A stretch of DNA of 64,000 nucleotides from Hexactinellida sp. DTS-2022 (GCA_028753945.1 JAPNXP010000003.1:930001-994000), one strand, 5' to 3'. Shown: positions 35,498 to 47,078, counted from the stretch's first letter. Program-made: numbers and translations. Notes: generated by a model not told the origin, from the sequence alone.

Positions 35498-36434
35498 CAG
35501 TGTTTCCCCACACTTTTTTTTATCTCATTCCCCCTTTTTAACACCTTTTTCGCATTCCGCCTTCCCAAGTTTGTACAAATAATTTTAAAGTTTGGATACT
35601 AACTTTAAATGGATACTCTAATGTCAAGGATTAGAATAGTGTGTAATGAAGTAATACTCATAGCATTTCACTGTTGTCTTCAAGTGTACATGTGTATTTG
35701 TTTTTGTTTAGTTGCTATATTATGGTTTACAAACTTTATATAGAGAAATGAATAAAGAAAAGTAATGTAAAGTGATTGGGAAACCAAATTTTGTTTAAAA
35801 AAAACATATATACTAACCGGCCAAAAGTATTTGTAGAGCAATAATTTGTATTCAGACATTTGAGGTTATACAGTACATATTGGAAATAGTTATAATGGTG
35901 GGGATATCTGATTTGTGGCCAAATTATCACTATATCCAATATACATAGGCGTAGAATTCCGGGGTGCCGGGGGGGCGCGCCCCCCCGGTTTTTATTCCTG
36001 GGGTGCGGCTAATAGAGTCGCCCCCCCGGTATCTAAAACTTTCATCCATATTTGTACAAATGCTGTCAATATTCTCAGAGGTATTTCCAAATCGGTGCAC
36101 CTCAATTTATTATTGTCTGGTCCCAGTAAGTTCGTTTAATTGAGGTTTCACTGATCTTTGAAAACTTAATATTGTATTCTTGCCAGTTGTTAGTTATAAA
36201 TTAGTAATAAATTAATAATTAAAAATTCATCAGTTTATTCTTCAGGATAAAGTTTTAATGCTTCAGTGAGATTTTTCAATAATTATAAAATTTAATATTT
36301 AATTTAAACAGCTTTCTTAGTAAACCACAGATCAAAATTTCCAAATTCTCAAAGGAATAAAATTTTAATTTTACTTTACCTTCTATCGGAGTCAACGCTT
36401 ATATATTATTATATTGTGTTAGTATTTAGTGAAC

Positions 36435-38960
36435 ATGGCAAAGAGAGCTAATGAATGTGGAGAACAAACAGGTATAAACATATTCTTTTCTAAAAAAGAA
36501 ATACTGGAAACATAGAGGAGAATCTATCCTCATCTACACCAGGACAACCAAATGAACTGATTGAGCAACTAATTCCGATTAGACAAGATATTGAAGCATT
36601 ACCTAACCCAATGCCGAAAGCATCAAGCGGCCACTCAGTTCAAAAAACTTGGTTTGAAGAATTTCCTTGGGTCAAAATTGCGCAAGACTTCAAGTCTCTA
36701 TACTGTATTAGTTGTAACTGGGCATATACCAATTGTCGACTAAATGCATCCGACATGAACATAGTATCTAATTCGCCTTTCCCATGGAAAGATGCAGACT
36801 CTGGCTGGAACAACATAAAGAAAGGTCGAGATGGACTAAATAAGCACAATAATTGTCGTATTCACATGAATTCTCAATTATCATTAAACATTGAAATGAA
36901 CTCTCATGAGCAAAAGCTTGCACTAGGAAAGGCTACAATTAACGAATATACACTCAACAGAACAGGATTAAAGGCAGTGTTTGAAAGTGTTAAGTTGTGC
37001 GGGCAACAAGGTTTAGCTCTCCGAGGACATCGAGATGAGGACCAAACCGCAAATTTAAATTGTATTGTAAACCTGATTGGGAAGTTCAACCCGATGGTCG
37101 AAAAGTATCTTGCATCAGAGAGCAAAATGAAATTTCTTTCTCCGGGCATTCAGAATGAAGTGCTGAAGATTATTAGTAACTCGCTACTAAGGAATCTGAT
37201 CACTCGTGTCCAGATTGAGTCTATTGGTATTACGCAAGAACCTGTATTTTCAATTATTATGGATGAGACTGCTGACATAAACAGAATTGACCAAGTGTCA
37301 TTTTGTCTTCGTTTTTGTAATGCACATATGGAAAGTGAAGAGGTTTTCTTAGGTTTCCATCGGACCAGCCGTACAAATTCGGAAACAATGCTCCATCTTG
37401 TGAAAACATCACTAATGAGTTTTGGCCTCCCATTTTCTGGCATTCGTGGACAAGGATATGACGGGGCTTCGAATATGTCAGGCAAGAATAACGGCTTGCA
37501 AGCTAAAGTATCATCAGAAAATTCTAAAGCTTTGTATTTGTACTGCCTTGGACATCAACTCAATTTGGTTGTACAGGATCAGGGTATATTATAAGCCCAT
37601 TTTTTTATTCCTAGCCCATTTTTTTATTCCTATTTTCATTTTTTTACTCCCTTGAATAATGAGTTTTTATCGTCTGATATCCATTTCAAGATTCCATTTC
37701 TACCGAAAATCCATTTTTTTATTCCACGAAAACAATAAAAAACATTTTTTTATTCCTTATAAAATACACTGTACAGGATGCACTAGTGGAAATTCCTGAA
37801 GTTGTAAATGCACTTGAGAGAATGAATTCTGTTGTACACTTTATAAAAAATTCTCCCAAAAGGTGGCAGAAATTTCAGACGATTGTCGAAGAAACAAACT
37901 TAAATAATAATCACATAAACCAGAAATTGTTACGCCCGCTTTGTCCAACACGTTGGGTTTTGAGGCTTCCCGCTGTTGATGCTTTCATAATTCATTATGA
38001 ATCAATACTAGGGTTTCTTGAGTCGATCAAGGACGATGTATATGAACCAGTTAAGAACAGGGATGAGGCATTATCTTATTTAATTGGGCTTGAGACTTTC
38101 CAAAATTACTTTAACCTTCGAATTGTTCAAAAGTTATTGCAATTTGTTCAACCTATTCATACACAATGCCAGGGGAAGAAAGCTACTACTGGCAATGTTA
38201 GAGACTGGGTAAACACCCTTGCACTAACCCTCATAGCTGAAGGGGAAAATACGAGCAATGCTGAAGCACTATTTGAATCTGTAAAATTAATCACCATCCA
38301 GGATCTAAGACTTGACCTTCCTGCATTGCCTAGGGCAAAACGTAGTGCCCCAAAGTGTACACATACTAAAGCGAACTCCCAAGATCAGGTAAAGACCTAT
38401 TTCACATGTCTGTATACGTCTGTAATGAAAATTGCGGCAGACTCTTTATTAAAGCGCTATTCAAAGAATGACCTGACAATTGTTGAGTTATTACGTAGGA
38501 CTCTTGAGGAAGAAACAATTGCTGATTTAGAACTTAACAAATAGTTGAATTTTATGGCAGTGATATAAAATTGGATTGTCTAATATTTGAGAGGCAAAAC
38601 TGGTTTTCTCGATGCAGAGGAATGGGAGTTCCGTCTACGATCACGACTTTGAGAAATCTTCTTGCAGAAGAAGTTGCACTCAAGTGGATGATACCAAATT
38701 TGCATATGCTATGTGTGGTGTATGTGTGCCTCCCTGTAACTACCTGCGAGGCCGAAAGGTCATTCAGTACGTTACGGAGAATACACAATTACCTGCGCAA
38801 TTGCCAGACTCAACAAAGGTTGAATCATTGCGCAATATTGACCATACATAAGGATATAGTTATAGTACGTGAGATGGAGATGGAAAAACAAATCGATGAG
38901 TTCGTAGATGCTACATCACAGAGAAGAAACATATTTGGCCCATCACAATCACTCCAATAG
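36435..38960 (+). pseudogene. hAT transposase, ZMYM1-like, nearly complete
   Basis: Likely start ATG at 36435 (MAKRANECGEQTGINIFFSK). A shift near 36495 leads to a long frame through 37594. A TTF-type finger surrounds WFEEFPWVKI and CISCNWAY. The core shows LCGQQGLALRGHRDED, FSIIMDETADINRIDQVSF (first Asp), RGQGYDGASNMSGKNNGLQ (second Asp) and CLGHQLNLVVQD. The MITE at 37580-37771 interrupts it right after VVQD, and the frame then continues with ALVEIPEVVNALERM and PLCPTRWVLRLPAVD. Another shift near 38540 precedes VEFYGSDIKLDCLIFERQNW and the dimerisation block TCEAERSFSTLRRIHNYLRN. Two small lesions plus one insertion make this the best preserved ZMYM1-like copy in the window. Confidence 0.87.
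37580..37771. mobile_element. 192-bp hAT-type MITE, copy 2
   Basis: CAGGGTATATTATAAG and CTTATAAAATACACTG ends, flanked by the 8-bp duplication TACAGGAT (37572-37579, 37772-37779). Same length as 7147-7338, inverted. It has landed inside the transposase coding sequence at codon VQD. Confidence 0.9.
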
Positions 38961-39869
38961 GAATCTATAATTTATATTATTTGTGTTTAGTTAATTATAT
39001 CTTAATGGAATAAGATTATATTATTTATATTATCATCGTCTTGTTCATTTATTTAGGCAACAATTTTGATAATTAAACTCAACTTTTGAATGTACTATAT
39101 TAACGAATTCTCGCCCCCTCAGAATTTTACAAATTTTACAGAAATTCTACGCCTATGCCAATATATCACTATATCCAATATATCACTATATCCATTATCA
39201 CTATATCTACTATGTACTTACCAGCATAATAACATTAGTAGATGCTAAAAAATGGCAGTTTACATGAAACGATAAGAAAAGATTTAAAAATTGGCAAAAT
39301 TTCCAATTTACATTTATATTGAGGCGTTAATCTCATTAAGTTTCCTTCTAGTGGTTCCCAGCGAGTGTAAACATCCTTAATTGCCTAAAACAACAATTCC
39401 ATAGCAATTATCATATATTGGGAATAAATTTTAACATAGACACCATTTTTATAGAGCCGGCGCTTTTTTGAGTCCAGTCCCTTATTCGGCTAAATTCGGT
39501 TTATAGAATATCTGCCTTAGTTGCTTGGTTCTTTTTATGTAAAGATAGGAGGGGGCGATAAGCACTGGCACTTTCCGCTAAGGAGGCGATCGACTGAAAA
39601 AGGTTGAGAAACAGTGTTATACAGAGTTCCTCTACCTCCGTTGAAATCAAACACCTTTCAGAAGCTAGGTGCGGACAGGTAGCAAGTTACTAACGTCTAC
39701 CAGTCCAACGAAACATTTTAGGACCTAACCATTTAGGGGCTAATGATGACAACGCCGAAGAATAACACCGGTTCTGCCCCTTTGAACAAGACAGCTGGTG
39801 CCAATATAAATCAGTAAATATAAAAGGAAACCTACTCCCCACCATCCTAACTATATTTATGATGAGGTC

Positions 39870-40290
39870 GTGAAAATTATATTGGACATATATAAAGAGT
39901 TCAAACTAACCACACCGGGGTTCATTGAAAAGATCAAGACCTCATTGACATACAATAACAATGAAGCAATATATAGCATACTGTTTGACATCGTCCCGAA
40001 TAAAGAGGATATTGGCTACGAATTGATGAGATTGGGAACTGCATTATCTGTGATTCTATTCAACGAAGGATATCATGGCGTCAAGGAAGTATTCGAGTCA
40101 GTTGGCATAACACCTGATACCAATTTATCGAATACCTTCAGCAAGCTCGATCAGGAGAAAATACTCCCACGCCGAAATATTCTCCGTTGACAACAGAAAA
40201 AGTTTGCCAAAAAACAACTTAGAGGAAAGAAGGTAAAGAGTCAGGTTCGATAGCATGTGCCAGGATACGATTCCGGGAGGTACACAACAG
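39870..40290 (+). pseudogene. C-terminal part of a Kolobok-like (Mutator-type) transposase
   Basis: The 106-codon frame reads KTSLTYNNNEAIYSILFDIV, then GTALSVILFNEGYHG and VFESVGITPDTNL, followed by a basic stretch. This matches the order I remember for the tail of PF20700-type transposases (TqNanES-x-N, A-x-x-FN-x-G, LGI-x-PG-x-N, a D-x-x-RI segment, basic tail). After the stop, another frame gives KKFAKKQLRGKKVKSQVR and YDSGRYTT, like the EG-x-x-Y-G-x-G-x-F tail at 9823. The catalytic domain is missing. Confidence 0.5.
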
Positions 40291-40359
40291 CACAACGAGA
40301 TGTAGACACCGACGCTGAAGATGTAACACCTGCCCCGACATCAAGAAGAGCAACAGAAA

Positions 40360-40635
40360 GTGATACAAACAGTAAAAGAAGAACTCCAGTCTCCAACAAC
40401 AAAACTGGAAGACGACGGCACTGACACCTGTGACAACTGCGGATATACCGAGGACGAAGGTATTGTAAGTATCGGACTCGATTTTACCACCAGGAGATAT
40501 TCTTTGGGTTCAAAGCGAGGTATGTTCGACATGGTTTCACCTCCTGTGCTCCTGTGCCTGGAGTCGAAACAGAAGACCTGCCACCTCATGAGTGGAGATG
40601 TGGTAAGTCTTAATACAATGTTTGTTTTTGTTTAG
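40360..40635 (+). pseudogene. Cys-containing frame following the Kolobok-like tail
   Basis: The 91-codon frame contains TCDNCGYTEDEGIVSIGLDF, a lone CxxC. Given the PHD finger that follows the equivalent tail at 9823-10273, it may be a decayed finger, but no full set of ligands is seen. It ends near a GGTAAG-like donor at 40601. Confidence 0.2.
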
Positions 40636-40679
40636 TGTTGCATTGTAACAAAACACTCAAAAAATTAAAAATAAAACAA

Positions 40680-40845
40680 AAACCTTTATACGCGTATTGT
40701 GTATAATACCTATTATACGCTAAATCAATAATCAACCAGGGATGTTTTCGAATCAAATGCAGTTGTGAATTTATTAAGTAACAATAATGAATTTCAATAC
40801 TCGTCTATTACCTTTAATCAACTTAGGTTGAAACAATGAATTATA
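40680..40845. mobile_element. Diverged copy of the ATACGTATTATACG MITE
   Basis: TATACGCGTATTGTGTATAA, ATTATACGCTAAATC and AATCAACCAGGGATG correspond to 14820-14930; the right end AATCAACTTAGGTTGAAAC corresponds to the 15178 terminus. The middle is largely deleted. Confidence 0.5.
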
Positions 40846-41128
40846 TTTAACTGTTTACAGAAAATTAATTGCTAGAAAACCATGGGTCGGCAACCCCAGG
40901 CACGCGTGCCACTTATGGCACGCGAATTATTTCTCGACTGCACGCTAAGTGATTTACTAAAACACTTCCTTGTCGACAATTTCAGTTTTCTTGTTTTTTG
41001 CCAACCTAAACACATTGGTTTTACACCAATAAAGTGCAATTACTTTTCATTAATTAAATAAGAGATAGAACTGTCATGGAAATTTTGGTCCGTTTGGAAA
41101 ATTAGAACGGATCAAAAAAGATTCTCAT

Positions 41129-41523
41129 TAGGCCGGATCAAGAAAAGTACAATTGGTCGGATCAACTTCTACCTAAGGGAAAAGTTGCCTTTACTCCTTT
41201 CTAGGATTATAAGAAATTTAGATCCGAAAAATATATTGATTTGACCCTTGCGGTTTAATAGTTTTGCTGTGTCACTTTCGCATAATTGACCTTAAATCCT
41301 CCGAATTTTCAAAATCCTTTGACTTAGCCCCTTTAAATGTATTAATTAGTAATAGTAAGTCGCCAATTTGCTGTCGAATAGTATATAAAGCTAATCTCCA
41401 TCTATTAGGATACTAAAGTTATGAAGAAATTCTTTGTATTTTCGATCATACCCTAATAATATCACCCCCCCCCCTCCTTCCCTCCTTCTTTCCCAAAATT
41501 TGAAAATGCATAACACTAGCTTT
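41129..41523 (+). repeat. Left 395-bp terminal inverted repeat
   Basis: Near-identical reverse complement of 43966-44360, including a C-tract next to CTCCTTCCCTCCTTCTTTCC. It could hold promoter or transposase-binding sequence; only the repeat itself is seen. Confidence 0.92.
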
Positions 41524-41574
41524 TTGATCAGTTGTTGAATAAAGCAAGGTTCAATTATATTATATGCAGTTAAT

Positions 41575-43754
41575 TTAACATGTATAATCTTTTTTTGACT
41601 CAAAAGCAGGCATTTGTTCTCTCGAGGTTAGTGTTGTAAGAATTAATCCATGTCTCGCCTCTTCCCCTGTTACTGATGATGAAGCTTTTGTAACCAGTTG
41701 AATAGTTCTTTCAACAGCTTGTGTATGGCATGGATATCCTGGTATTTCTATAGGAGTATACACACTATTAAGTAGTACTTCTTTTGAGAGGTGTTTTGTC
41801 AAAGGCGGTTCTGTGATAAGAGATGTTTCCCAATCAATCATATCCACGTATGTTTCAGCAGTGAACCTTATTGAAGGAAGCTTAAATGGGCGAATTTCAT
41901 TCTGTCCAAATGATGAATTGTTGGTGCGGATATCTAAAATAGTGTTCACTGCCTTTTGTCTAATTTGCACATCATTGTCTGCAAGCATCGATAACAGAAG
42001 GTTTTCTGGATGACAAAAATATGCATTTCTCTGTAGCACATCACAAACTACTTCTTGATCGTAGTCCGGTAACTCTCGCAGTAAAGATATTGCATAGAAT
42101 AGGTTTCTAGGTCCATCTGTGCATATAGAATGACTCTTAATTCTAAACCAAACTGGTGCATAGTAATTGACGATAAAATAGACAATTTGGGATAATTCAG
42201 GTGTAGGATGGATCGTTGAAATGTAAGATCGAAGTAACCTATTGGCTAAAGTTGTCCATCTAGCATGATGTATAGGGCCAGGTTGCATCGATGCAAGTTC
42301 AGATGATCAGTTACCAGACTGAACTGCATGACATATATTATATAGATATTTCTGATCTGTACTTAAATTGTTGAGAATCTCGCAATTGATGTACTGACTT
42401 TTACCGCATATAGGATTATAAACCGCGATTGGCTTGCTAGCAAAATCAGAATTAAGTTATTTTCCAATTACTCCTTTAAAACTATTGGGTCCACTGGTTT
42501 TCCCATCTATTCTCTCAAAGAGATGCCTCAATGGAAGTTCATTACTGTGTAATTGGCAAATAAACCAGTGGAGTGGTTTTGAGAACTCTAGTTCAAGGAG
42601 TCTAATACATCCATTATGGATTCCAGTGTTAACTCGAGCTCCATCAGCTCCAACAGCCTTTAAATCTGAATTCCGCTCCCTGCAAAGATCAACCAATTCC
42701 CTTGCTATATCTAATGATTTACCAGAACTAGGTGTTACATGGGCAATATACTGATTTCCTGGTTCAGATAAGACGGTGTAATGTTCTTCATTCACAGTAT
42801 CCTGGTGCAGATTTCCATCCTCTCTCTCTACCATCACTCGAGTTTGATCTTTACGGCCATCAAAATAAATCACAGTGATATCCGTGATATTCTCGTGAGC
42901 TTCGTTAGCTAGAACCCTTCTCACTGAAAATCTCGATCTACGTAGTTTGTTTCTATCAATAATTAGACTATTTTCATCTGGTGTGATAATACCGTAATCC
43001 TGGAGTACTGCGTTGGCTATAGCTGCGCCTGCGCGATCGCTTATCTGATATCTATCACACATTATGGCTAAATTTCGCAATTGATTATGATTACGTGTAT
43101 GCTTGTGATTATTCGATGTATTTGGGTCGTAAGATTCAAACTCTTCAAGGTCACATTCTAAAAATTCCTGCGAAGGTTGATCAGGTTGTTGTCTCTTCAG
43201 TTCGATTTCTTCTCTTTCATATTGTGCCTCTTTTCTCTTTTGAGCAGCAATATTTTTGGAGGTGGTCGAGCGATCCAAGCTGGATAAAAATAATTTTCTA
43301 GCGTTTCGCTGATCAAGGAGAAATGGCCACTCGCGGCTTGGTATCTTTTTATCGAAAGAGCAAAAACATTTGCCTTCTTCAATCGGGCATTTACAACTCG
43401 AGACGTCGAACAGAACATTGAATTCGGAAATTATAGGTTGGACACGGTCAGGTTGTTGCTTGTTTTGGATACTTTTTCCGTGGTATTTAGCTCTCTCAAT
43501 AATACCAGAATTGATGTATTGTTTTATTTTGATCTCAGATATTGTTGGTTAGAAGACTTTTCATAGATGCGCACTATTATTTGTGTAAGTTCTTTCGCAA
43601 TATCGTCTCTAGTGAATTTCGAATTTTCATTTCTAAGCATTCTGTAATGATTATACAGATCTAGTTTTGTTGGGAGTTGATTTTCTGGTATAGGTCCAGG
43701 GTAACCGAACACAGGATGAAATATTTTACCACGCGTGTATTCTGCCATATTCAA
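41575..43754 (-). pseudogene. Transposase of the long-TIR element, three lesions
   Basis: Minus-strand gene of about 725 codons, start MNMAEYTRGKIFHPVFGYPG at 43754. After a frame change near 43550 it reads PTISEIKIKQY, FDVSSCKCPIEEGKCFC and FLLDQRNARK, then VIYFDGRKDQ (candidate first Asp), VGADGARVNTGIHNG (candidate second Asp), WFICQLHSNELPLRHLF and GKTSGP. In-frame stops at 42457-42459 and 42307-42309 follow, with reading continuing through IHHARWTTLANRLLR, YAPVWFRIKS and LPSIRFTAETYVD to 41575. I recognise this as a widespread protein usually labelled uncharacterized in invertebrate genomes. The DG-x-x-VN-x-G / CQLH-x-NELPL / RW order parallels hAT RNase H-like cores, but the superfamily is unproven. 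Confidence 0.75.
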
Positions 43755-43965
43755 AGATCAATAAATTATAGGAATAAAAATACTCTAAAGGGTTGATCTG
43801 ATCAGAGTATTTATGAAGATACAATAATTAACCATAAATTCCATATTAGATAAATGGTAACTAAGTTAAATGCATGGGTTAAGGAATGTGTATGAAATAT
43901 CTTTAAACCAATTTAATGATGAATTTAGATTTAGACACAGAAATCAACTATGTTTGACAATTATA

Positions 43966-44360
43966 AAGCTAGTGTTATGCATTTTCAAATTTTGGGAAAG
44001 AAGGAGGGAAGGAGGGGGGGGGGGTGATATTATTAGGGTATGATCGAAAATACAAAGAATTTCTTCATAACTTTAGTATCCTAATAGATGGAGATTAGCT
44101 TTATATACTATTCGACAGCAAATTGGCGACTTACTATTACTAATTAATACATTTAAAGGGGCTAAGTCAAAGGATTTTGAAAATTCGGAGGATTTAAGGT
44201 CAATTATGTGAAAGTGACACAGCAAAACTATTAAACCGCAAGGGTCAAATCAATATATTTTTCGTATCTAAATTTCTTATAATCCTAGAAAGGAGTAAAG
44301 GCAACTTTTCCCTTAGGTAGAAGTTGATCCGACCAATTGTACTTTTCTTGATCCGGCCTA
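43966..44360 (-). repeat. Right 395-bp terminal inverted repeat
   Basis: Partner of 41129-41523. Differences seen by eye include a C/A change in the TTAGATMCGAAAAATA block and a G/A change in CACTTTCRCATAATTG. Confidence 0.92.
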
Positions 44361-44703
44361 ATTCTCATGGATAAATTGTCACAACCTGAAAATTTTTGTC
44401 CCACCATTGGGATGGAATACGTAATAATTTATTATAAGTAGAGATTAAAGTGCTGAACTGTTTAACGAGATTTAGCGCGTACGACTGGAAATGAACTGAT
44501 TAATCGGGTACCAGGATCAGTCATGAGAGGAAGAAAGTACAAGGCCATATATTCTCTGCAAAATGATGCTAGAACCTTTTTAGAATGGAATATTGTTCCT
44601 AGGACCATTTTTCCATGGAATATTGTTCCTAGGACCATTTTCCATGGAATCCAGGTCTTCGGGCCGATTCTTTCGGATAAATTTGCTCCGAGTGCCCATT
44701 ATT

Positions 44704-44830
44704 CCATTGAAGAGTATCCTGTATTGATATTCGAGCAAATATGTATAATCTCTGAATTGCATAATTTGCTACTAGGAATACTCTAGATGATATAGAGAAT
44801 AACTTCTATGATTTTTTTCTTCTTAATTCT
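44704..44830 (-). mobile_element. Fragment of the palindrome/TTAA family
   Basis: TATCCTGTATTGATATTCGA, GCATAATTTGCTACTAGGAA and CTTCTATGATTTTTT match the right half of 25666-27302 in reverse. It replaces the right end of the hAT copy 40881-44703. Confidence 0.65.
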
Positions 44831-44838
44831 CTCAAGAT

Positions 44839-45170
44839 CTAGGAATTAATTATAAGAAATTGAACAATATTATCAATAGATGAATCCAATGAATTATTAT
44901 TAGTATTATCAATAGATGAATCAAATGAATTATTGGTATTATCTCGACAGCACTTAGCTCTACATGTGTGACCGTGTTTCCCACACCTTTCATAATCAAA
45001 ATCTAAACGATACTGATTCAGTACAGGGTCACTTTCAGTATCGAGTCTCACGAAAATGTCGAATACATTATCTTCAAACGAAAACATCCTAGCGAGATTC
45101 TTCCTGTACCTTCTGAGTAATTGTTGCATCACACGGGTCCATCTTCAGAGAAACTCTTCAAGACGCGCCC
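44839..45170 (-). pseudogene. Conserved-domain fragment A
   Basis: The minus frame reads LRRYRKNLARMFSFEDNVFD then IFVRLDTESDPVLNQYR. This aligns with fragment B at 46650-46923 (LIRRYREHLARKNSF, MVRLLSKSDTVLNSFR). A frame change just upstream separates FSEDGPV, equivalent to the FSEEGVEA of B. I have seen the FSEEG-x-EA-x-NK-x-x-R-x-YR pattern in uncharacterized transposon-linked proteins. Downstream, the frame passes into Asn/Ser-rich repeats. Confidence 0.4.
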
Positions 45171-45275
45171 AAAGTTGGATACTTTCAAAATTTATTCAGC
45201 GTGATCAAGTACCCTTATGTAATGTTTAGAGAAATGGACACCCAAGCTAGAATTTCAAGGATTAAGAGATATGTA

Positions 45276-46017
45276 CAGGTATCCCTATTTTGACGCGGTA
45301 GATGCGTTCCTTGAAAAGCCCGCGTAAAACGAAATCGCGTAAAAAACGGTATATTCTAGTAGCATATATTAAACCAATAGATGCGTTTCCAAATATTATT
45401 AACATCGAATAAAATTTTGAATACCTAGTGTTTAAACACTCAAACCTCCAACATCAGGACCTCTCAGATAGCCAAGGTTTTCATGTGTATGTTAATCCCA
45501 TTGGAATTCCCATGGGATTTACATTATGGGATCGGAAGGAAATTATTTTAACCTATGGGAATCCTGATAGAAACCAACTTGTGAGAATACTTGGGAATTC
45601 GCACAGAAAGGGAATTGTGTTGTGAAGGGAATTAGAATTCCCTTCACACCGCAACCCTACACCTACGGGTACCTCCCACAACCGGATATCTTTAGTGTGT
45701 ATAGTGAAGCAAATATGTATTCATTTGACTAATAATATATTTGGATGAACTTACTATATGACAAATACATATTCCTAACTATCAACTATCCCTAATCATC
45801 ATTTTTTGTTTTTTTGTATTTGTAGAACCAACTTGTTACCACTAAATCTAAAAGATTATCTAAAATCTCCATAAAAAATAGAATTAATGGTATTAAAATC
45901 TTAGATAAACCGCGTAAAACGAGTTGAGGGTCGCGTAATAAGGTTTTGGTTATAAAAAATTGTTCCGTGTAAAACGAAAACGCGTTAAAAAAAACCGCGT
46001 AAAACGAGGTATTACTG
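45276..46017. mobile_element. pogo/Tigger-type MITE
   Basis: CAGGTATCCCTATTTTGACG and CCGCGTAAAACGAGGTATTACTG ends are imperfect inverted repeats with TA outside (45274-45275, 46018-46019). GCGTAAAACGA motifs recur near both ends. An inner stretch (45480-45655) has clustered GGGAATTC-like and CCCATGGGA palindromes. No transposase. Confidence 0.65.
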
Positions 46018-46649
46018 TACTTGTACATAGATCACCAAATACCTCGGTATTAAGATTATCTGAATTTTGTTATGATAATCATAAATCAAATTCCCATCAC
46101 CACATATTATATTTTCTGTAAATATACAAGTCTAATTTCCTAAAATTACGAAATGTGTCAGTTAATTAAATGTACTACTCATGGGGTAATACTTCATATT
46201 ACCGAGTCGAATAATGTAGAATAAACAAAATGTTTTATATATTATGTATTAAGTAGGAGGGACTGTCAACCGGTTAAGGCAAGAAATAGGATAGTAAGCC
46301 ACAGTGGGCAACCAAGTGGAAATGGAGCATTTTTCTACCACCTCAGGTGACTCTAAATTAATGCCATCGTTTTCAGCATGAATGAAAACCTAAAAATCCA
46401 AATTATTGTGTTCTTAAATATTCGAGATCAAGAGCTATGTATAATGAGATCATCATGTTACAACAATTCTAAAACAAGATATTTTTGTGGTTTCAGAATT
46501 GCAAAATCAAAGTCGATCAAATTATATTATGTTGATGAAATATTCAAGTTAGCTTTATCCTGACGTTTCATACTCATTGGCATGTACTGAAATCAATATA
46601 CATGAATGCATTATATATTCTTATATAATCTAAAATTATCATACATTCA

Positions 46650-46923
46650 GACTAAAATTTTATGATTCGCAACATTAACTGTTAGCCCATTGCGCAGAAT
46701 TAATCAAGGAATGCAATGATGGATACGGTTTGAAAAGTTTTTCAGAAGAGGGAGTTGAAGCTTCCAATAAGCTCATTCGAAGATATCGCGAACATCTAGC
46801 CCGTAAAAATTCCTTCACTTTAAATACAATAGTGATTATGGTCCGTCTTCTCAGTAAAAGTGACACTGTATTGAACTCATTTCGTAATATCATAAGGTGT
46901 CAAAAGTGTGGAGAGTTAAATTA
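46650..46923 (+). pseudogene. Conserved-domain fragment B
   Basis: Reads LAHCAELIKECNDGYGLKSF, SEEGVEASNKLIRRYREHLA and MVRLLSKSDTVLNSFR, and ends CQKCGELN with a TAA; the CxxC matches the Cys of fragment A (YERCGKHGHTC). It is the inverted paralogue of fragment A, about 1.7 kb away, with the pogo MITE between. It lies just outside the left TTAA of the large element. Confidence 0.4.
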
Positions 46924-47078
46924 AACTTAAGGTGATAGGAGCGTAGATTTTAGACACCCGATAACCCCCAATTATTATTGCATTTTTAGACATTACTTTT
47001 AGTAGGAACAAATAACAGTATTATCACAATTCTCTAAAATGAAAATTTGAATTAGATATTGATAGTTTAAAATGGGGA

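Larger units (their letters stand above)
35944..39157 (+). mobile_element. hAT transposon, ZMYM1-like, CATAGGCGTAGAATT ends
   Basis: Inverted repeats CATAGGCGTAGAATT (35944) and AAATTCTACGCCTATG (ending 39157) are flanked by the 8-bp duplication CCAATATA (35936-35943, 39158-39165). A GC-rich hairpin (GGGGGGGCGCGCCCCCCCGG) lies just inside the left end. It encodes the transposase at 36435-38960 and has received a 192-bp MITE. The short MITE at 59206-59869 has related CATAGGCG ends and could have been moved by the same kind of enzyme. Confidence 0.9.
35811..39345. mobile_element. Tc1/mariner MITE, copy 2, split and right-truncated
   Basis: TACTAACCGGCCAAAAGTAT at 35811 matches the left end of 23954-24511. 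The body resumes after the hAT at about 39215 with TGGCAGTTTACATGAAACGA and ends near TATTGAGGCGTTAATCTCAT. The right terminus is absent. Confidence 0.7.
35498..39616. mobile_element. Outer hAT-type element (CAGTGTTTCCC ends), heavily interrupted
   Basis: The left end is CAGTGTTTCCCCACACTTTT; the right end reads AAAAAGGTTGAGAAACAGTG, an imperfect inverted match. The right subterminal CGCTAAGGAGGCGATCGACT is typical of such hATs. No duplication is left. Inside sits the Tc1 MITE copy 2, which holds the ZMYM1-like hAT. Limits are approximate. Confidence 0.5.
41129..44360 (-). mobile_element. Unclassified DDE transposon with 395-bp inverted repeats
   Basis: Arms 41129-41523 and 43966-44360 are inverted repeats of equal length with only about two or three differences by eye. 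Ends TAGGCCGGATCAAG are flanked by the 8-bp duplication ATTCTCAT (41121-41128, 44361-44368). Comparison with 26416-27224 shows the uninterrupted host sequence. One gene fills the interior on the minus strand. An 8-bp duplication is seen in hAT, P and some minor superfamilies; the termini do not look like standard hAT. Confidence 0.9.
40881..44703. mobile_element. Non-autonomous hAT (GGGTCGGCAACC), copy 2, split
   Basis: GGGTCGGCAACCCCAGGCAC through the CACTTATGGCACGCGA block matches 26416-27224. The body resumes after the long-TIR transposon at 44361 (CTCATGGATAAATTGTCACA) and continues to TGCCCATTATTCCATTGA, where a fragment of the palindrome family begins. The right terminus is lost. Confidence 0.75.
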
